A DNA stretch of 53,276 nucleotides from Isotricha intestinalis (taxonomy: Eukaryota > Ciliophora > Litostomatea > Vestibuliferida > Isotrichidae): positions 1 to 53,276 of the forward strand of contig JAJJLU010000014.1 of assembly GCA_023807065.1 (NCBI GenBank), written 5' to 3'. Both the position numbers and the translations under genes were made by a program. Under the pieces are notes generated by a model that saw only the letters and a program-made list of their open reading frames with translations, did not search any database and was not told the DNA's origin. Position 1 is the stretch's first letter. Every line of letters begins with the position of its first letter. Below, one piece after another: positions 28,992 through 39,013 of the stretch.

Positions 28992-31490
28992 CTAATTATC
29001 TTCATTATCAGAGTGATTATTTTGATTTTTTTTATCTTCATCATCATCGTTTTCTTCCTTATTTTCTTTTTTTTCTATTTTTTTATCTTCATTTTCTTGA
29101 ATATCATTTTCATTAAATTTAGATTTAGCTTCTTCAATATCTTTCAAAGAGGATTCTAATTTTTTTATATTACTCTTACACATTTTTATTTCCTCAGCTA
29201 TTTCTTTATTAACTTCCAACAATTTTTTACATTCATCAAAATTAATTCTAAATAAATATTTATGTACTTCATTACGAAGATGTTTAATCATTTCTTCGTT
29301 TGTTAAATTATCATATAAAAAATTTTGAATAGCCAAAAAAAAGATATCTATTACTCTATTACACATTACTTCTGCATAAGCAACCATTTTTACAATTATA
29401 TTTGCAGTTTTTTTTAAAACTTTCCCACTTTTGAAAAGGTTAATAAAATCATTTAAATTTTTATTTTTAATATATTGAAAGCCAGGAACAAATTCATATC
29501 CATCTTTTGTATTTATATCATTTTCTTCAATTCTTTCATCAAATGTCGTAATATCTTCTGGAATATATGATAATTTTGGCCTTCCTTTACATCCTATACT
29601 ATCATATATACGAGTTAATTGCTCAATTTCATAATTTATTATTATACCTATATTTTGCATAATGTCACTTTTATTTTCTTCTTGTTTTTTTTTGACATTT
29701 TCTTTATAATTTGGATTATTCTGAACTTCTTCAGATAATTTATTTATTGTTTGTTTAGTTATTTCGTTACATTTTTGAATTATTAATTCATTTATATTTT
29801 TTACACCTTTTATTATATCATCTCTATCATCACATATTACAGTATCTGAAGTATCAATTATATTTTCATTATTATTCTCTTTATTATTTTGGTCATTGTC
29901 ATTGTTATTATTGTCACTAATATTATTATTAGTATCTTGGTTTTCTTTATTACTTTCTGGTAATTCTTCTCTTTTATATAAGAAATTAAGAATTTTTCTC
30001 ACAAGTACATGACATTTATAGTTTAATTCTAAATCAAAAGATGTAATATTTTTTGTTTCTAATAAACATATTTCTTTATAAAATTTGAACATTTGATTAT
30101 ATTGAGATTGTGAATAATAATCATATAAATCATTTACTTTATTTTTTAAATTTACAAATTGTTCAAAATTATTTTTAATTTTGTCTTTGATTCTTTCTTT
30201 TATATTTTGATAAATTTGGTTTATAATTTCTTCAAAAATATTTAAAATATCATTGATTTTTGGTGTTATTAAAAGCTGAAAAGGTATTTCATCCTCTAAA
30301 ATTGTAATTTTATCAGAATTTGTCTGTTTTATATTATTAGTAACATAATCACAAAATTCTAAAGTAAACAATTCATTGATTTTTTCTTTAGATTTTTTGA
30401 TAAATTCTTTATATTGGATTTGAATTTCATATTTTAATAAATCGCCTTCTGGACCTTTTGTAAATTTTTTAATTTCTTCACTAAATGTTTTTAAGAGCTC
30501 TTCAAAAATATCAATAAATGAATCACAAAAATCTTCTTTTATATCATATTCTTGCGGTAGTTTTTCTAATTTATCTTTATTCTTTTTTATTTCTCTATTT
30601 ATATTATCTGTAATGTCTTTAAAATTCTCTTTATATTTGTCATATTGGATTGTTATTAATTCATCAATTAGTTTTCTTCTTCCTATATTCACAGGATAGT
30701 CTTGTACATTTGGAATGAGTTCTTTGATTTTTTCTATTTCTTCTCTATCTGATAAATTTTTGAAATCTTTATTTTTATTTATTATTAAACAAGGTTTATT
30801 ATTTAAACCCATATTTTTTAATTGTCTAAATTTTGCATCAAAATTTTGGATTTTATCTGTTTTTGCTACAATTGGGATAAATCTTTGTTTATAATTCTTT
30901 ACTTTTTTCATCCATTCTATAACACAAGAATTAGTTAAATCATCACTACCATTTAATATTAATAATACAGTTGTGTCACTATCATCTAAAAATAAATCAT
31001 AAATATTCTCAGCTTCTTTTCTTATTCCTTCAACAAAAGTAACTCCAGGTAAATCATATAAAGTTAAATTTGGAACATCTCTTTTATAAACTTCCAATTG
31101 AATAACTGCTTTTTCAGTCACACTTTGTTCTTTAAGATTATATTTATTTTTAACTATATCTTGATATTCATCGATTTTATCTTTTAATTTTTTAAAATTC
31201 TTTAAATTTGTATCATTTTCCTTATATTCTTCTCCTTCTATTTTAATATTATAATATTCATTTCCTTTTGTTTCTTTTAAACATATTTTGATAGGACATA
31301 TAGTACAAGTTTCAGCTTTAGTTGGTAACTCAATTTTAGTAATTGATTCTAATGTACTACTTTTTCCATGTGATTGCATACCACAAGTGGCAATTTTAGG
31401 AGTACTGATTTTTGCAATTTGTAAAACATCTTTTAGTTGTTCATAAATATCCAGAAGTGGTCGTATTTTTTTATTTAATTTTTCTATCAT
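28992..31490 (-). CDS. Dynamin-like (Mx-type) large GTPase
   Basis: 832 residues. The GTPase domain is at the N-terminus: G1 GMQSHGKSS (37-45), G2 Thr near 61-63, G3 DLPG (146-149), G4 KTDK (210-213). A helical stalk follows, with an Asn/Asp-rich insert (about 530-560). A GED-like helical region (about 720-790) and an acidic tail end the protein. There is no PH domain and no transmembrane helix, so the plan is that of Mx/dynamin-related proteins. They assemble into membrane-remodelling rings; ciliates use several for endocytosis, mitochondrial division and nuclear remodelling (Tetrahymena Drp6). The exact role is unknown. The stop is TAG. The gene lies between the two copies of the 5.9-kb direct repeat, so recombination between the repeats would delete it. 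Confidence 0.9.
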   Translation of the reverse strand: MIEKLNKKIRPLLDIYEQLKDVLQIAKISTPKIATCGMQSHGKSSTLESITKIELPTKAETCTICPIKICLKETKGNEYYNIKIEGEEYKENDTNLKNFKKLKDKIDEYQDIVKNKYNLKEQSVTEKAVIQLEVYKRDVPNLTLYDLPGVTFVEGIRKEAENIYDLFLDDSDTTVLLILNGSDDLTNSCVIEWMKKVKNYKQRFIPIVAKTDKIQNFDAKFRQLKNMGLNNKPCLIINKNKDFKNLSDREEIEKIKELIPNVQDYPVNIGRRKLIDELITIQYDKYKENFKDITDNINREIKKNKDKLEKLPQEYDIKEDFCDSFIDIFEELLKTFSEEIKKFTKGPEGDLLKYEIQIQYKEFIKKSKEKINELFTLEFCDYVTNNIKQTNSDKITILEDEIPFQLLITPKINDILNIFEEIINQIYQNIKERIKDKIKNNFEQFVNLKNKVNDLYDYYSQSQYNQMFKFYKEICLLETKNITSFDLELNYKCHVLVRKILNFLYKREELPESNKENQDTNNNISDNNNNDNDQNNKENNNENIIDTSDTVICDDRDDIIKGVKNINELIIQKCNEITKQTINKLSEEVQNNPNYKENVKKKQEENKSDIMQNIGIIINYEIEQLTRIYDSIGCKGRPKLSYIPEDITTFDERIEENDINTKDGYEFVPGFQYIKNKNLNDFINLFKSGKVLKKTANIIVKMVAYAEVMCNRVIDIFFLAIQNFLYDNLTNEEMIKHLRNEVHKYLFRINFDECKKLLEVNKEIAEEIKMCKSNIKKLESSLKDIEEAKSKFNENDIQENEDKKIEKKENKEENDDDEDKKNQNNHSDNEDN

Positions 31491-32183
31491 TTAAGGAATA
31501 TTATTATCAATTTTATTTCTTTTTATATTACCATTTTATAACTATTTTTAAATTCAATTAATTATTTTTTTTACTAAGGTATTGCCTCCTATCCCCAGAT
31601 CGCATTAATTTATAATTAATTACTAATTCAAATGAAATAAAAATGAATTTGAAATTTTGAGAATATGAATAAAAAAGGATACAGAAAAGAGCATTAAATA
31701 ATTTTTAAAAATAAAAAATGTTAATCTCTATAAAAAAAAGTTTATATTTTTTAGTTTGATATTCAAAAAATTATATTTATTTTAATTTAAAAAACGATAA
31801 CATAAATCCTCAAAAACAAAATAAGAATGAAACAATATTTTTGAAACAAATGAATAAATTAAGATTATAAAAAGAAAACATTATTCTGGAAAAAAACTAA
31901 TTTTTATAAATTCAATTCAAAAATGAAAAAAAAATATCTCACTGTTTTATTTTATTTTTAATGTTTATTATTACTTCTAAATAAATTTATTTGAATGTTT
32001 AAATCCTGAAGTGAAGCTGTTAAATTTGAATGTTTAAAATGAATAATTAATCATTTTATTATTTTGTATATTAAATTGAATATGTTTTATTTTTGGAATG
32101 ATTTATTTTTCTTTCTTTTTTTATTAGTTTAACTTGATTCAATATCATTATTGGAATTCATTTCGAAATGTTATTCTGTTTGA
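31491..32183. other. Spacer upstream of the dynamin-like gene
   Basis: About 690 AT-rich bases. A GC-richer patch at 31576-31606 (about half G+C in a roughly 20% background) stands out. A plus-strand stretch near 31790-31905 reads as a possible coiled-coil remnant (NPQKQNKNETIFLKQ) interrupted by stops. No intact gene or RNA gene is recognised. Confidence 0.4.
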
Positions 32184-35100
32184 CAATAAATTTTATGTTT
32201 AATTGAATAATTTGATTTATTAATAAATGATAATTATTAACTTTATAAATCAAAACAACTAACTAATTTTGTGTGGTTTCAAGCTTCAACATATTTGTTA
32301 TTTTAAGAATAAGAAATATAATTTATAAATGAATTTTAAATCTTAATACTAAAATAAAATAAACTAATTTAAAATTGATTGAATATGAATTAAATGTTTA
32401 ATAAAAATGTTCATTTATTGATATTATAATTATTCTCTAAATATTCATTAAATAAATATATTTTTTAATGATTTAATTTTTTCAATCATATTTTTAGTTA
32501 CTTTTATTTAAAATATTATTCTAAAAATTCATATGCTTTTTTGCTATTCATTCTAAATTTGATGTTAATTTTTCTCCTAATATCATTCAAATATTTGTAT
32601 TTTGATGTTTTTAATTTTTTTGGGTTATTTCGTTTATTATATTTGAAATATATAATATTTGAAATTATTAGATGTTTTTAAAAACAATTAAATAAACAAT
32701 ATAATATAATTTCAAAAAAAAAATTTAAAAATATTAATAATTAATATTGAAATCTTTGTTTTCAAAAGGATTATATTTTTTTGTAGAGGTTTTATTACTA
32801 TCACTTTTATCTTTCTCTTCGAGGTGTTTGTAATTTTCATTTTTATCAGTCATTAATTTAATAAAATCTCTAAATTTGATATAATTATAATTATCAGGAT
32901 TCGCCATGCTAACTAATTTATCTAATTCCGAATCAATAAATCCAGGATGCAATTGTTCAATTGCATTTTTAAAATCACTAACTTTAATTTTACCATCTTT
33001 TGGTAAATCATATCTTTCAAATTGTTTACTTAAAATTATATTTTTATTTAAACAGAAATTAACAAGTCTCTTAACTAAATCTTCATTATTTAATGAAGAA
33101 TTAAATCCTTTATTATTAATTAAAGGTAAATTATCATTAATATTATTTTGACTACCTATAAGATTTGATTGAATATTATTATTATCATTTGGAAAACTAC
33201 TATTATTAAAGTTATTTCCGCTTCCTCCTAAATTAGAATTTCCACTATTACCAAAGTTATTATTGTTACTATTATTTCCTCTTCTATTATTTGTTGAAGT
33301 TTGAGGTCTTGCTCTTAAATTTGAAGATGAAGCATTTTTTTTATTTTGTTCTTCTAATTCAAAAACTTTCGATTTTAATTTATCCAAATCTTCTAATAAT
33401 TGTTGGTTATTTTTTTCTAATTTTTCCTTTTCTTTTTTTAATTGAGATATTCTCTTGGTATCTTTAATTTGACTTTCAATAGTTTGTTTTCCTGTTTTTC
33501 TTTCATTTTCTAATTTTGTTTTTAAATCCTCAATTTCTTTTTCTTTTTCTGTTAATGTTTCTTTCATTTTTTTCTTCTCATTAGTTAGCTTTCTATTCAT
33601 TTTTGTTAATTTATCAATTTTAACATATAAATCACTTTTTTCTTTATTTACAACTAATCTTTCAGGAACAAATAAAGTATTATCTAATTTAGCATTTTCA
33701 TCTGCTAATTTTTTGTCTTGATATTGTTTTGCGAAATCTTTTTTTATTCTCTCAATTTTTTCCCTTTCTTCTTCTATTTCTCTATTTTTTTCATCTAATT
33801 GATTTCTTAAAGAATTCAACATATCATTATTATAATTATTTTGATTATTAATTTCATTAAATTTTAAGTTTTGTTCTAATTCTGCTATTTTTCTATTTTT
33901 TTCTCCTAATTTAATATAATTTAAATCATTTTCATCTTTAACTGCTTTTAATTCCAATCCAAGAGCTTTTATTGTATTATCTTTATCTGCTAATAATTTT
34001 TCTAAATCATCTAAAGTCATTAAAGCCAAATCATTTTTAGTTTGTCTAACGACTAAATTAGCATTAGTATTATCAATAATATTTTGTAATTTTTTCATTG
34101 TAGTTTCGTGACCATCTCTTAGTTGATCTTCTAAATCATTAATTTTTCTTAAATCAGCTTCTTTAACTTTTTGTAATTCATTATATAAATTATTAATTTG
34201 AATATCTTTTCTATTAATAATATCATTTTTTTGAGCTAATAAATCTTGTAGAGTTTTTATTGTTTTATGAGCGGTTTGAGCAATTTTTTTTGTTTCATCA
34301 TCTTTTAACATATCATATCCTTCAGGACCTACTAAATTTGGTATTGAATTTATTTGATAGAAATTTTCATTGTCTTTTAACATTTGTACATTATCATTAT
34401 TTATTTTTGATAATTTTTCAATTTCATCATTTTTTAATTTAATTATTGTATTTAATTGCTTTATTTTCTTTTCATATTCTTCAGGAGGTAAAACTGGTTT
34501 TTTTCCGTCTAATGTATTTATATTACTTATATTATTACTTCCAAATGGTGATTTTTCATTTAATATTAATTGTAATTGATTTTGATCATATAATTTCATT
34601 TTTTCTAATGAATTTATGATTTTCTTTTGTCTTTCATCATCTTTAGTTTTATATAATTCTTGCATTTTTCTATATTTATTCTCCCATTCTGCAGTTTGTT
34701 TTTCATGTTCTTTTATTCCTTCTGTTAATTGATTATTTAAATTTTGTAAATGGTTTTCATTTTCTTTTCCAAAATTATTTTCTCTTTTTAATATACTATT
34801 ATTTAATTTCAATTGTGATATTTCTTCACACATTCCAATTAATTTTTTACTATATTCATCCCTATTATTAAATCTTATATTATTTGCTAAACTTTCACAA
34901 AAATCAATTTTATTTTTTAAAGTATCATTTTGATTTTCTAATTTTAAAACAGTTTTTTTTAATTTTATCATAGATTCAATTTTATCCTTATTATCATCAG
35001 TAAGCATTTGAATTAAATTTTTCATTTCATCCATTGGATGAGTTTCATTTCTATCTGAATTAAAAGCTATTAAACCATTTTCATAATTTTCAAGTTCATC

Positions 35101-38100
35101 AATCATTTTTGTATTTTCGATAATTTTTTCATGTAAAGCAACTTGAACATCAACTAAATTTTTAGATAAATTTTTATTTTGAGTTTCTAAAGTGAAATTT
35201 TCTTCTTTTAATGATGAAAAATCAGAAACAAAGTCATCATATTTTCTCAAGGTATTTGCTTCTCTCCATCTTGAAATTAATATGGTATAATATAATTTAC
35301 CAATTAAAGCATTTTGATTTGTTTCACTTTGTAATTCTTTAATTGCTCTTTTATAAGTATCTAATTCATCTTTATTCTTTTCTTGATTTAAAGTTATATT
35401 TTTAATTTGTAAATTTGAAGCATTATATAATTCTTTAAAAGTATTTAAACCAATTCTTAATATTGTGACCTCTCTTGATAAAGAATCATTTTCAAATTCT
35501 ATTCTTTGTAAATCTTCCCTTTTAACTCCTAAATTCATGTAAGTTTCTTTATATTGTTGTAATTCATCTAAAGTTGAAAAATATTTATTTACAAAATCAG
35601 TATTCTTATTTGCATATTCTTCTAAATTTTTAGTTAAATCTGCATTGTTTCTTTCCAATTCTTCTAATCTTTTTTGCATTTGATTCATTCTTATATTAAA
35701 ATATTGCTTTTCTTCATTTATTAAAGTAAATTTTTTGGCATAATCAATTTTTTGTTGAGTTTCTGATAAAACATTATTTGTCATTATATTATAATTTTCA
35801 ATTTCTTTTTCTGTTATTTTAAGTTCTGAAATTAAATTCTCTAAAGGAATTAAATTCTTTTTAGAATGATCAAACATATCATATAATCTTTTAGAATCAT
35901 TAAAATTAATATTAACTTCACAAGAATCTAAAACCTTCTGAAATTCTTCAAAAGTAATAAATCCTTTATAAGTTCTATCACTTCCATTAAAAGCTTCTTC
36001 AATAGTAATATTACATTTTTCAATTCCTGAAATAATAATTGATAATTGGTTAAATTTCCAATCAATATTTATTGAATTTTTAGCATTATTCATTTTCCTT
36101 CTTCTTAATAAATGATTTTTAGCTTTTTGCTCAAATAAATCACAAAATTCTATATAATTAAATATATCATTTTGATCTAATTTAAATTCATCTTCAGGTC
36201 TTCCACTTACTAAAAAAATTAGTTTATCTATTTCTTGTTCATTAATTGAGAATTGTAACTTTGATAAAGCAAATTTAAATTCTTCTCTTGTAATACATCC
36301 ATTATTATTTGTATCAAAATATTCAAAAATTTCTAAAAGTCCTTTTGATTTTCTGACACATTGAATAAATTTATCAAGTAATAATTCATCATTTATTCTT
36401 TCTTTAGAGTCTTCTGTACTATATTGTTCTAGTTTTTTAAGGAATAATCTCACGTCCACAATATCATCATTTTCACAATTTAAAACATTATATATAAATT
36501 GCAAATCTGTTTTATTGATGTCGTTATTTGAAATTCCTAATCTCAATAAAGCATTTTCAAAATCATTTTTTGATATAAAAGAATTTTCCATTGTTAATCC
36601 AGATAAGAATGATAAACTTTGTCCTAAAATATTTGAATTCGTTTGTTCTTCATTTAAATTTTCTTCTAAATTTGGTCCCCCTATGATAAAAGCATTTTTG
36701 ATTTGATTAAATGATAAACCTAACGATTGTAGCTTATGTGATAATTTACGAAAAGCTTTTTGTTCATTATAATAATTTGGATCACAATCTTGTAATCTTT
36801 TTCTTAAATAATTACATTCAATTTCTGCATCTAATTTTCCTTCTTCACACAAATAATATGAATTTTCTAAATCTTTGTATTTTAAAATTAATGTTTGGGA
36901 TAAAACTATTTGCCTTGTCAATGACATATCTATTTTATTCATTTCATTTGTTCTTTTTCTTAAATATTGATTTTGAACTAACATTTTATCAAATGTAATT
37001 TTATCTACTGATTTTTTTAATTTATCATTTAAAAATCTTAAATATTTAATTAATAAATCTTTCCATCCTTTATATTTGGCTATTTTTTCATGAATATATC
37101 TATCTTTTTCAATTTGATTTTTTGTATTATTTTCAACAAATTCTCTTAATTTTTTTTCTTCTTCTACTAAGCATTGATATTTTCTTAATAATTTTAAATT
37201 ATTATTTTCCAAAATAGCATTTTCTTTCATTTTCTCAATCATTTTTCTTTCTAAGTCAGAACCACTTTTATTTTCTAAATTTTGAAGAGTTTCTTCAAAA
37301 GCTTTAATTTTCCTTCTAGAAACTTCATTTTCAGCTCTTAAATCTTCTAAATTTTTTTTTTCTTTTTCAAGATTCATTTTATTATTATTTTTATCTTCCA
37401 TATATCTATCAAAAATTTCATTTTGAATAAGAATTAAGGATTCAAATTTACCATAAATATTTTGTAAATTATCATTAAGAATTTTATCATTAACATTTCT
37501 TCTACTTTCAATTTCCATTAATTCAATAATTTGAGATTGTAATGCAGCACTTTCTTTTTTTAAAGCATCAACATCTTGATCATTCATAGCAATATTAAAA
37601 AGTTCATGAATTTTATCAGAAGGAATTTTATAATTTGTATTAAATCTATATGATAAACCTTTATCATATTCATTACTATTTGGATCTTTTGGCATAAGTT
37701 GAGGAGGTAATTGTAAATAATTATAATTCTCATAGTTATTTTCTTGAGTATATTCTCCTTCACTGTTCATAGAATTTATTTTTTTAATAGGTTTTTTAGC
37801 AGCTCTCAATTTTTCATTATTATTATTCATTTGACTTTCATAATTAGAAATATTATTTTGATTAATTGTAAATCCACTTTTTTCCATTTCTTCTCTTTGT
37901 TGTCTTAATACAGTACGAACAATATCTTCTACATTCTCATTTTTCATATTATTAGTATTATTCATATTACTATAATTATATCTTCCTCCACCTCCTAAAT
38001 TAGCATTTTCGATTTGCAATTGAATAATTTTTTGATTCAATTGATTAATCTGTTCTTTTAAATCATAAACACCTTTTTCAACTTCTCTTTTTCCTTCTTT

Positions 38101-38107
38101 AAGATCA
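32184..38107. repeat. 5.9-kb direct repeat, copy 2
   Basis: Counterpart of 22870-28759. It carries a 34-base segment (32257-32290) absent from the other copy, between two AAC triplets, and continues at the right into the intact 5' part of the CEP290-like gene. The non-coding part 32184-32733 is the gene's 3' flank. Confidence 0.95.
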
Positions 38108-38880
38108 TAAGCAAATTGAAAAACTTCAACTTTTTGTTCAGGAGTTAAAAAATCGAAAGGATCACCTTTAGCATTAAAAGTACTACCTAATATTTTAAGC
38201 TTATGTTTTAATTTAGCTCTTTCTTCTTCTAAATCAGCAATATCATTTTGTAATATTCTAATTTTAGCTTTATAATCTTCAATTTTAACTCTATCACCCA
38301 TTTGAATTTTGGCAATATCAATACCAAAATTTTCAGGAACATCTGCCATTTGTCTTAATATTCTATTTTCCGCTAAAACTTCTTCCATTTTTGTTCTTAA
38401 ATTATTCCATTGAGGAATAAAATTATAATATTCCTCTTCTTTTTTTTGAATTAAGTCATCTCTGTTTCTTTGATTATCTATTATATCTTTTCCTTCATGC
38501 TTTTTACCAAAATCTATTAATTGCCTTTTTATATCATTATTTTCTTTTTGAATTTTTTGAATATATAATTCATTATCTTCTAATTTTTGCTGATATAATT
38601 TTAAATTTTTTAAAAGTTCTTCATTTTCTTTTTGAATTTTTTCCATTTTTGTTTTTTCTTCTAATACTGCGGCTTCTATATTTGAACGAAGAATTTCTTT
38701 GTTTTTTTGAACTAAATCTGCTTGTGTTATTAAATCTCTTTTATTTTTATTTGCCATGTTTGCTAATTGAAGTTTCCCTATCCTATCATTTAATTCATCG
38801 TTTTCTTGCTGAAGTTGAGAATTTAATTCTTTTAATCTACGAACTTCCTTTTTTAATCTTATTATCTCTGGTTCAGACAT
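32734..38880 (-). CDS. CEP290-like coiled-coil protein with EF-hands
   Basis: 2048 residues from the Met at 38880 (MSEPEIIRL). An upstream Met at 39060 is rejected because it would overlap the divergent gene at 39014 and adds a basic, low-complexity leader. Almost the whole protein is coiled coil. Order and text recall CEP290: ALIGKLYYTILISRWREAN resembles SLIAKLHQHNVSLQLSEA of human CEP290, and IAQTAHKTIKTLQDLLAQK resembles its IAHQTIANMQARLNQK region. Three EF-hand-like loops are visible: a canonical DTNNNGCITREE (about 856-867), a weaker one near 964-975 and a C-terminal DLPKDGKIKVSD (about 1958-1969). CEP290 builds the Y-links of the ciliary transition zone. Human CEP290 has no EF-hands, so calcium binding here would be an addition. 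Family assignment is probable, not certain. Confidence 0.7.
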   Translation of the reverse strand: MSEPEIIRLKKEVRRLKELNSQLQQENDELNDRIGKLQLANMANKNKRDLITQADLVQKNKEILRSNIEAAVLEEKTKMEKIQKENEELLKNLKLYQQKLEDNELYIQKIQKENNDIKRQLIDFGKKHEGKDIIDNQRNRDDLIQKKEEEYYNFIPQWNNLRTKMEEVLAENRILRQMADVPENFGIDIAKIQMGDRVKIEDYKAKIRILQNDIADLEEERAKLKHKLKILGSTFNAKGDPFDFLTPEQKVEVFQFAYDLKEGKREVEKGVYDLKEQINQLNQKIIQLQIENANLGGGGRYNYSNMNNTNNMKNENVEDIVRTVLRQQREEMEKSGFTINQNNISNYESQMNNNNEKLRAAKKPIKKINSMNSEGEYTQENNYENYNYLQLPPQLMPKDPNSNEYDKGLSYRFNTNYKIPSDKIHELFNIAMNDQDVDALKKESAALQSQIIELMEIESRRNVNDKILNDNLQNIYGKFESLILIQNEIFDRYMEDKNNNKMNLEKEKKNLEDLRAENEVSRRKIKAFEETLQNLENKSGSDLERKMIEKMKENAILENNNLKLLRKYQCLVEEEKKLREFVENNTKNQIEKDRYIHEKIAKYKGWKDLLIKYLRFLNDKLKKSVDKITFDKMLVQNQYLRKRTNEMNKIDMSLTRQIVLSQTLILKYKDLENSYYLCEEGKLDAEIECNYLRKRLQDCDPNYYNEQKAFRKLSHKLQSLGLSFNQIKNAFIIGGPNLEENLNEEQTNSNILGQSLSFLSGLTMENSFISKNDFENALLRLGISNNDINKTDLQFIYNVLNCENDDIVDVRLFLKKLEQYSTEDSKERINDELLLDKFIQCVRKSKGLLEIFEYFDTNNNGCITREEFKFALSKLQFSINEQEIDKLIFLVSGRPEDEFKLDQNDIFNYIEFCDLFEQKAKNHLLRRRKMNNAKNSINIDWKFNQLSIIISGIEKCNITIEEAFNGSDRTYKGFITFEEFQKVLDSCEVNINFNDSKRLYDMFDHSKKNLIPLENLISELKITEKEIENYNIMTNNVLSETQQKIDYAKKFTLINEEKQYFNIRMNQMQKRLEELERNNADLTKNLEEYANKNTDFVNKYFSTLDELQQYKETYMNLGVKREDLQRIEFENDSLSREVTILRIGLNTFKELYNASNLQIKNITLNQEKNKDELDTYKRAIKELQSETNQNALIGKLYYTILISRWREANTLRKYDDFVSDFSSLKEENFTLETQNKNLSKNLVDVQVALHEKIIENTKMIDELENYENGLIAFNSDRNETHPMDEMKNLIQMLTDDNKDKIESMIKLKKTVLKLENQNDTLKNKIDFCESLANNIRFNNRDEYSKKLIGMCEEISQLKLNNSILKRENNFGKENENHLQNLNNQLTEGIKEHEKQTAEWENKYRKMQELYKTKDDERQKKIINSLEKMKLYDQNQLQLILNEKSPFGSNNISNINTLDGKKPVLPPEEYEKKIKQLNTIIKLKNDEIEKLSKINNDNVQMLKDNENFYQINSIPNLVGPEGYDMLKDDETKKIAQTAHKTIKTLQDLLAQKNDIINRKDIQINNLYNELQKVKEADLRKINDLEDQLRDGHETTMKKLQNIIDNTNANLVVRQTKNDLALMTLDDLEKLLADKDNTIKALGLELKAVKDENDLNYIKLGEKNRKIAELEQNLKFNEINNQNNYNNDMLNSLRNQLDEKNREIEEEREKIERIKKDFAKQYQDKKLADENAKLDNTLFVPERLVVNKEKSDLYVKIDKLTKMNRKLTNEKKKMKETLTEKEKEIEDLKTKLENERKTGKQTIESQIKDTKRISQLKKEKEKLEKNNQQLLEDLDKLKSKVFELEEQNKKNASSSNLRARPQTSTNNRRGNNSNNNNFGNSGNSNLGGSGNNFNNSSFPNDNNNIQSNLIGSQNNINDNLPLINNKGFNSSLNNEDLVKRLVNFCLNKNIILSKQFERYDLPKDGKIKVSDFKNAIEQLHPGFIDSELDKLVSMANPDNYNYIKFRDFIKLMTDKNENYKHLEEKDKSDSNKTSTKKYNPFENKDFNINY

Positions 38881-39013
38881 TTTTATATTTTTTTTTAAGT
38901 TATATCTTTTTTTAAAAAATATTTTTATTGGTTTTTTATTTAATATTGTTAATTTGATAGTACTGCATTTTTTATAAATTTTCACATTTTTCTTTATTTT
39001 TTTAAAATTAAAA
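38881..39013. promoter_or_regulatory. Bidirectional 5' region of the CEP290-like gene
   Basis: 133 bases between the start of the CEP290-like gene and the divergent gene at 39014. It must contain both transcription starts. It has T-runs and A-runs only, with no motif I can name. The truncated copy at 23386 lacks this region. Confidence 0.45.

Noticed and set aside
31590..31600. atccccagat as a possible interstitial telomere remnant
   Set aside because: Only one imperfect unit; no tandem array.
31655..31720. gatacagaaaagagcatt resembles part of U6 snRNA (ATACAGAGAAGATTAGCAT)
   Set aside because: No 5' stem-loop or the rest of U6 is present; the similarity is short and the background is A-rich.
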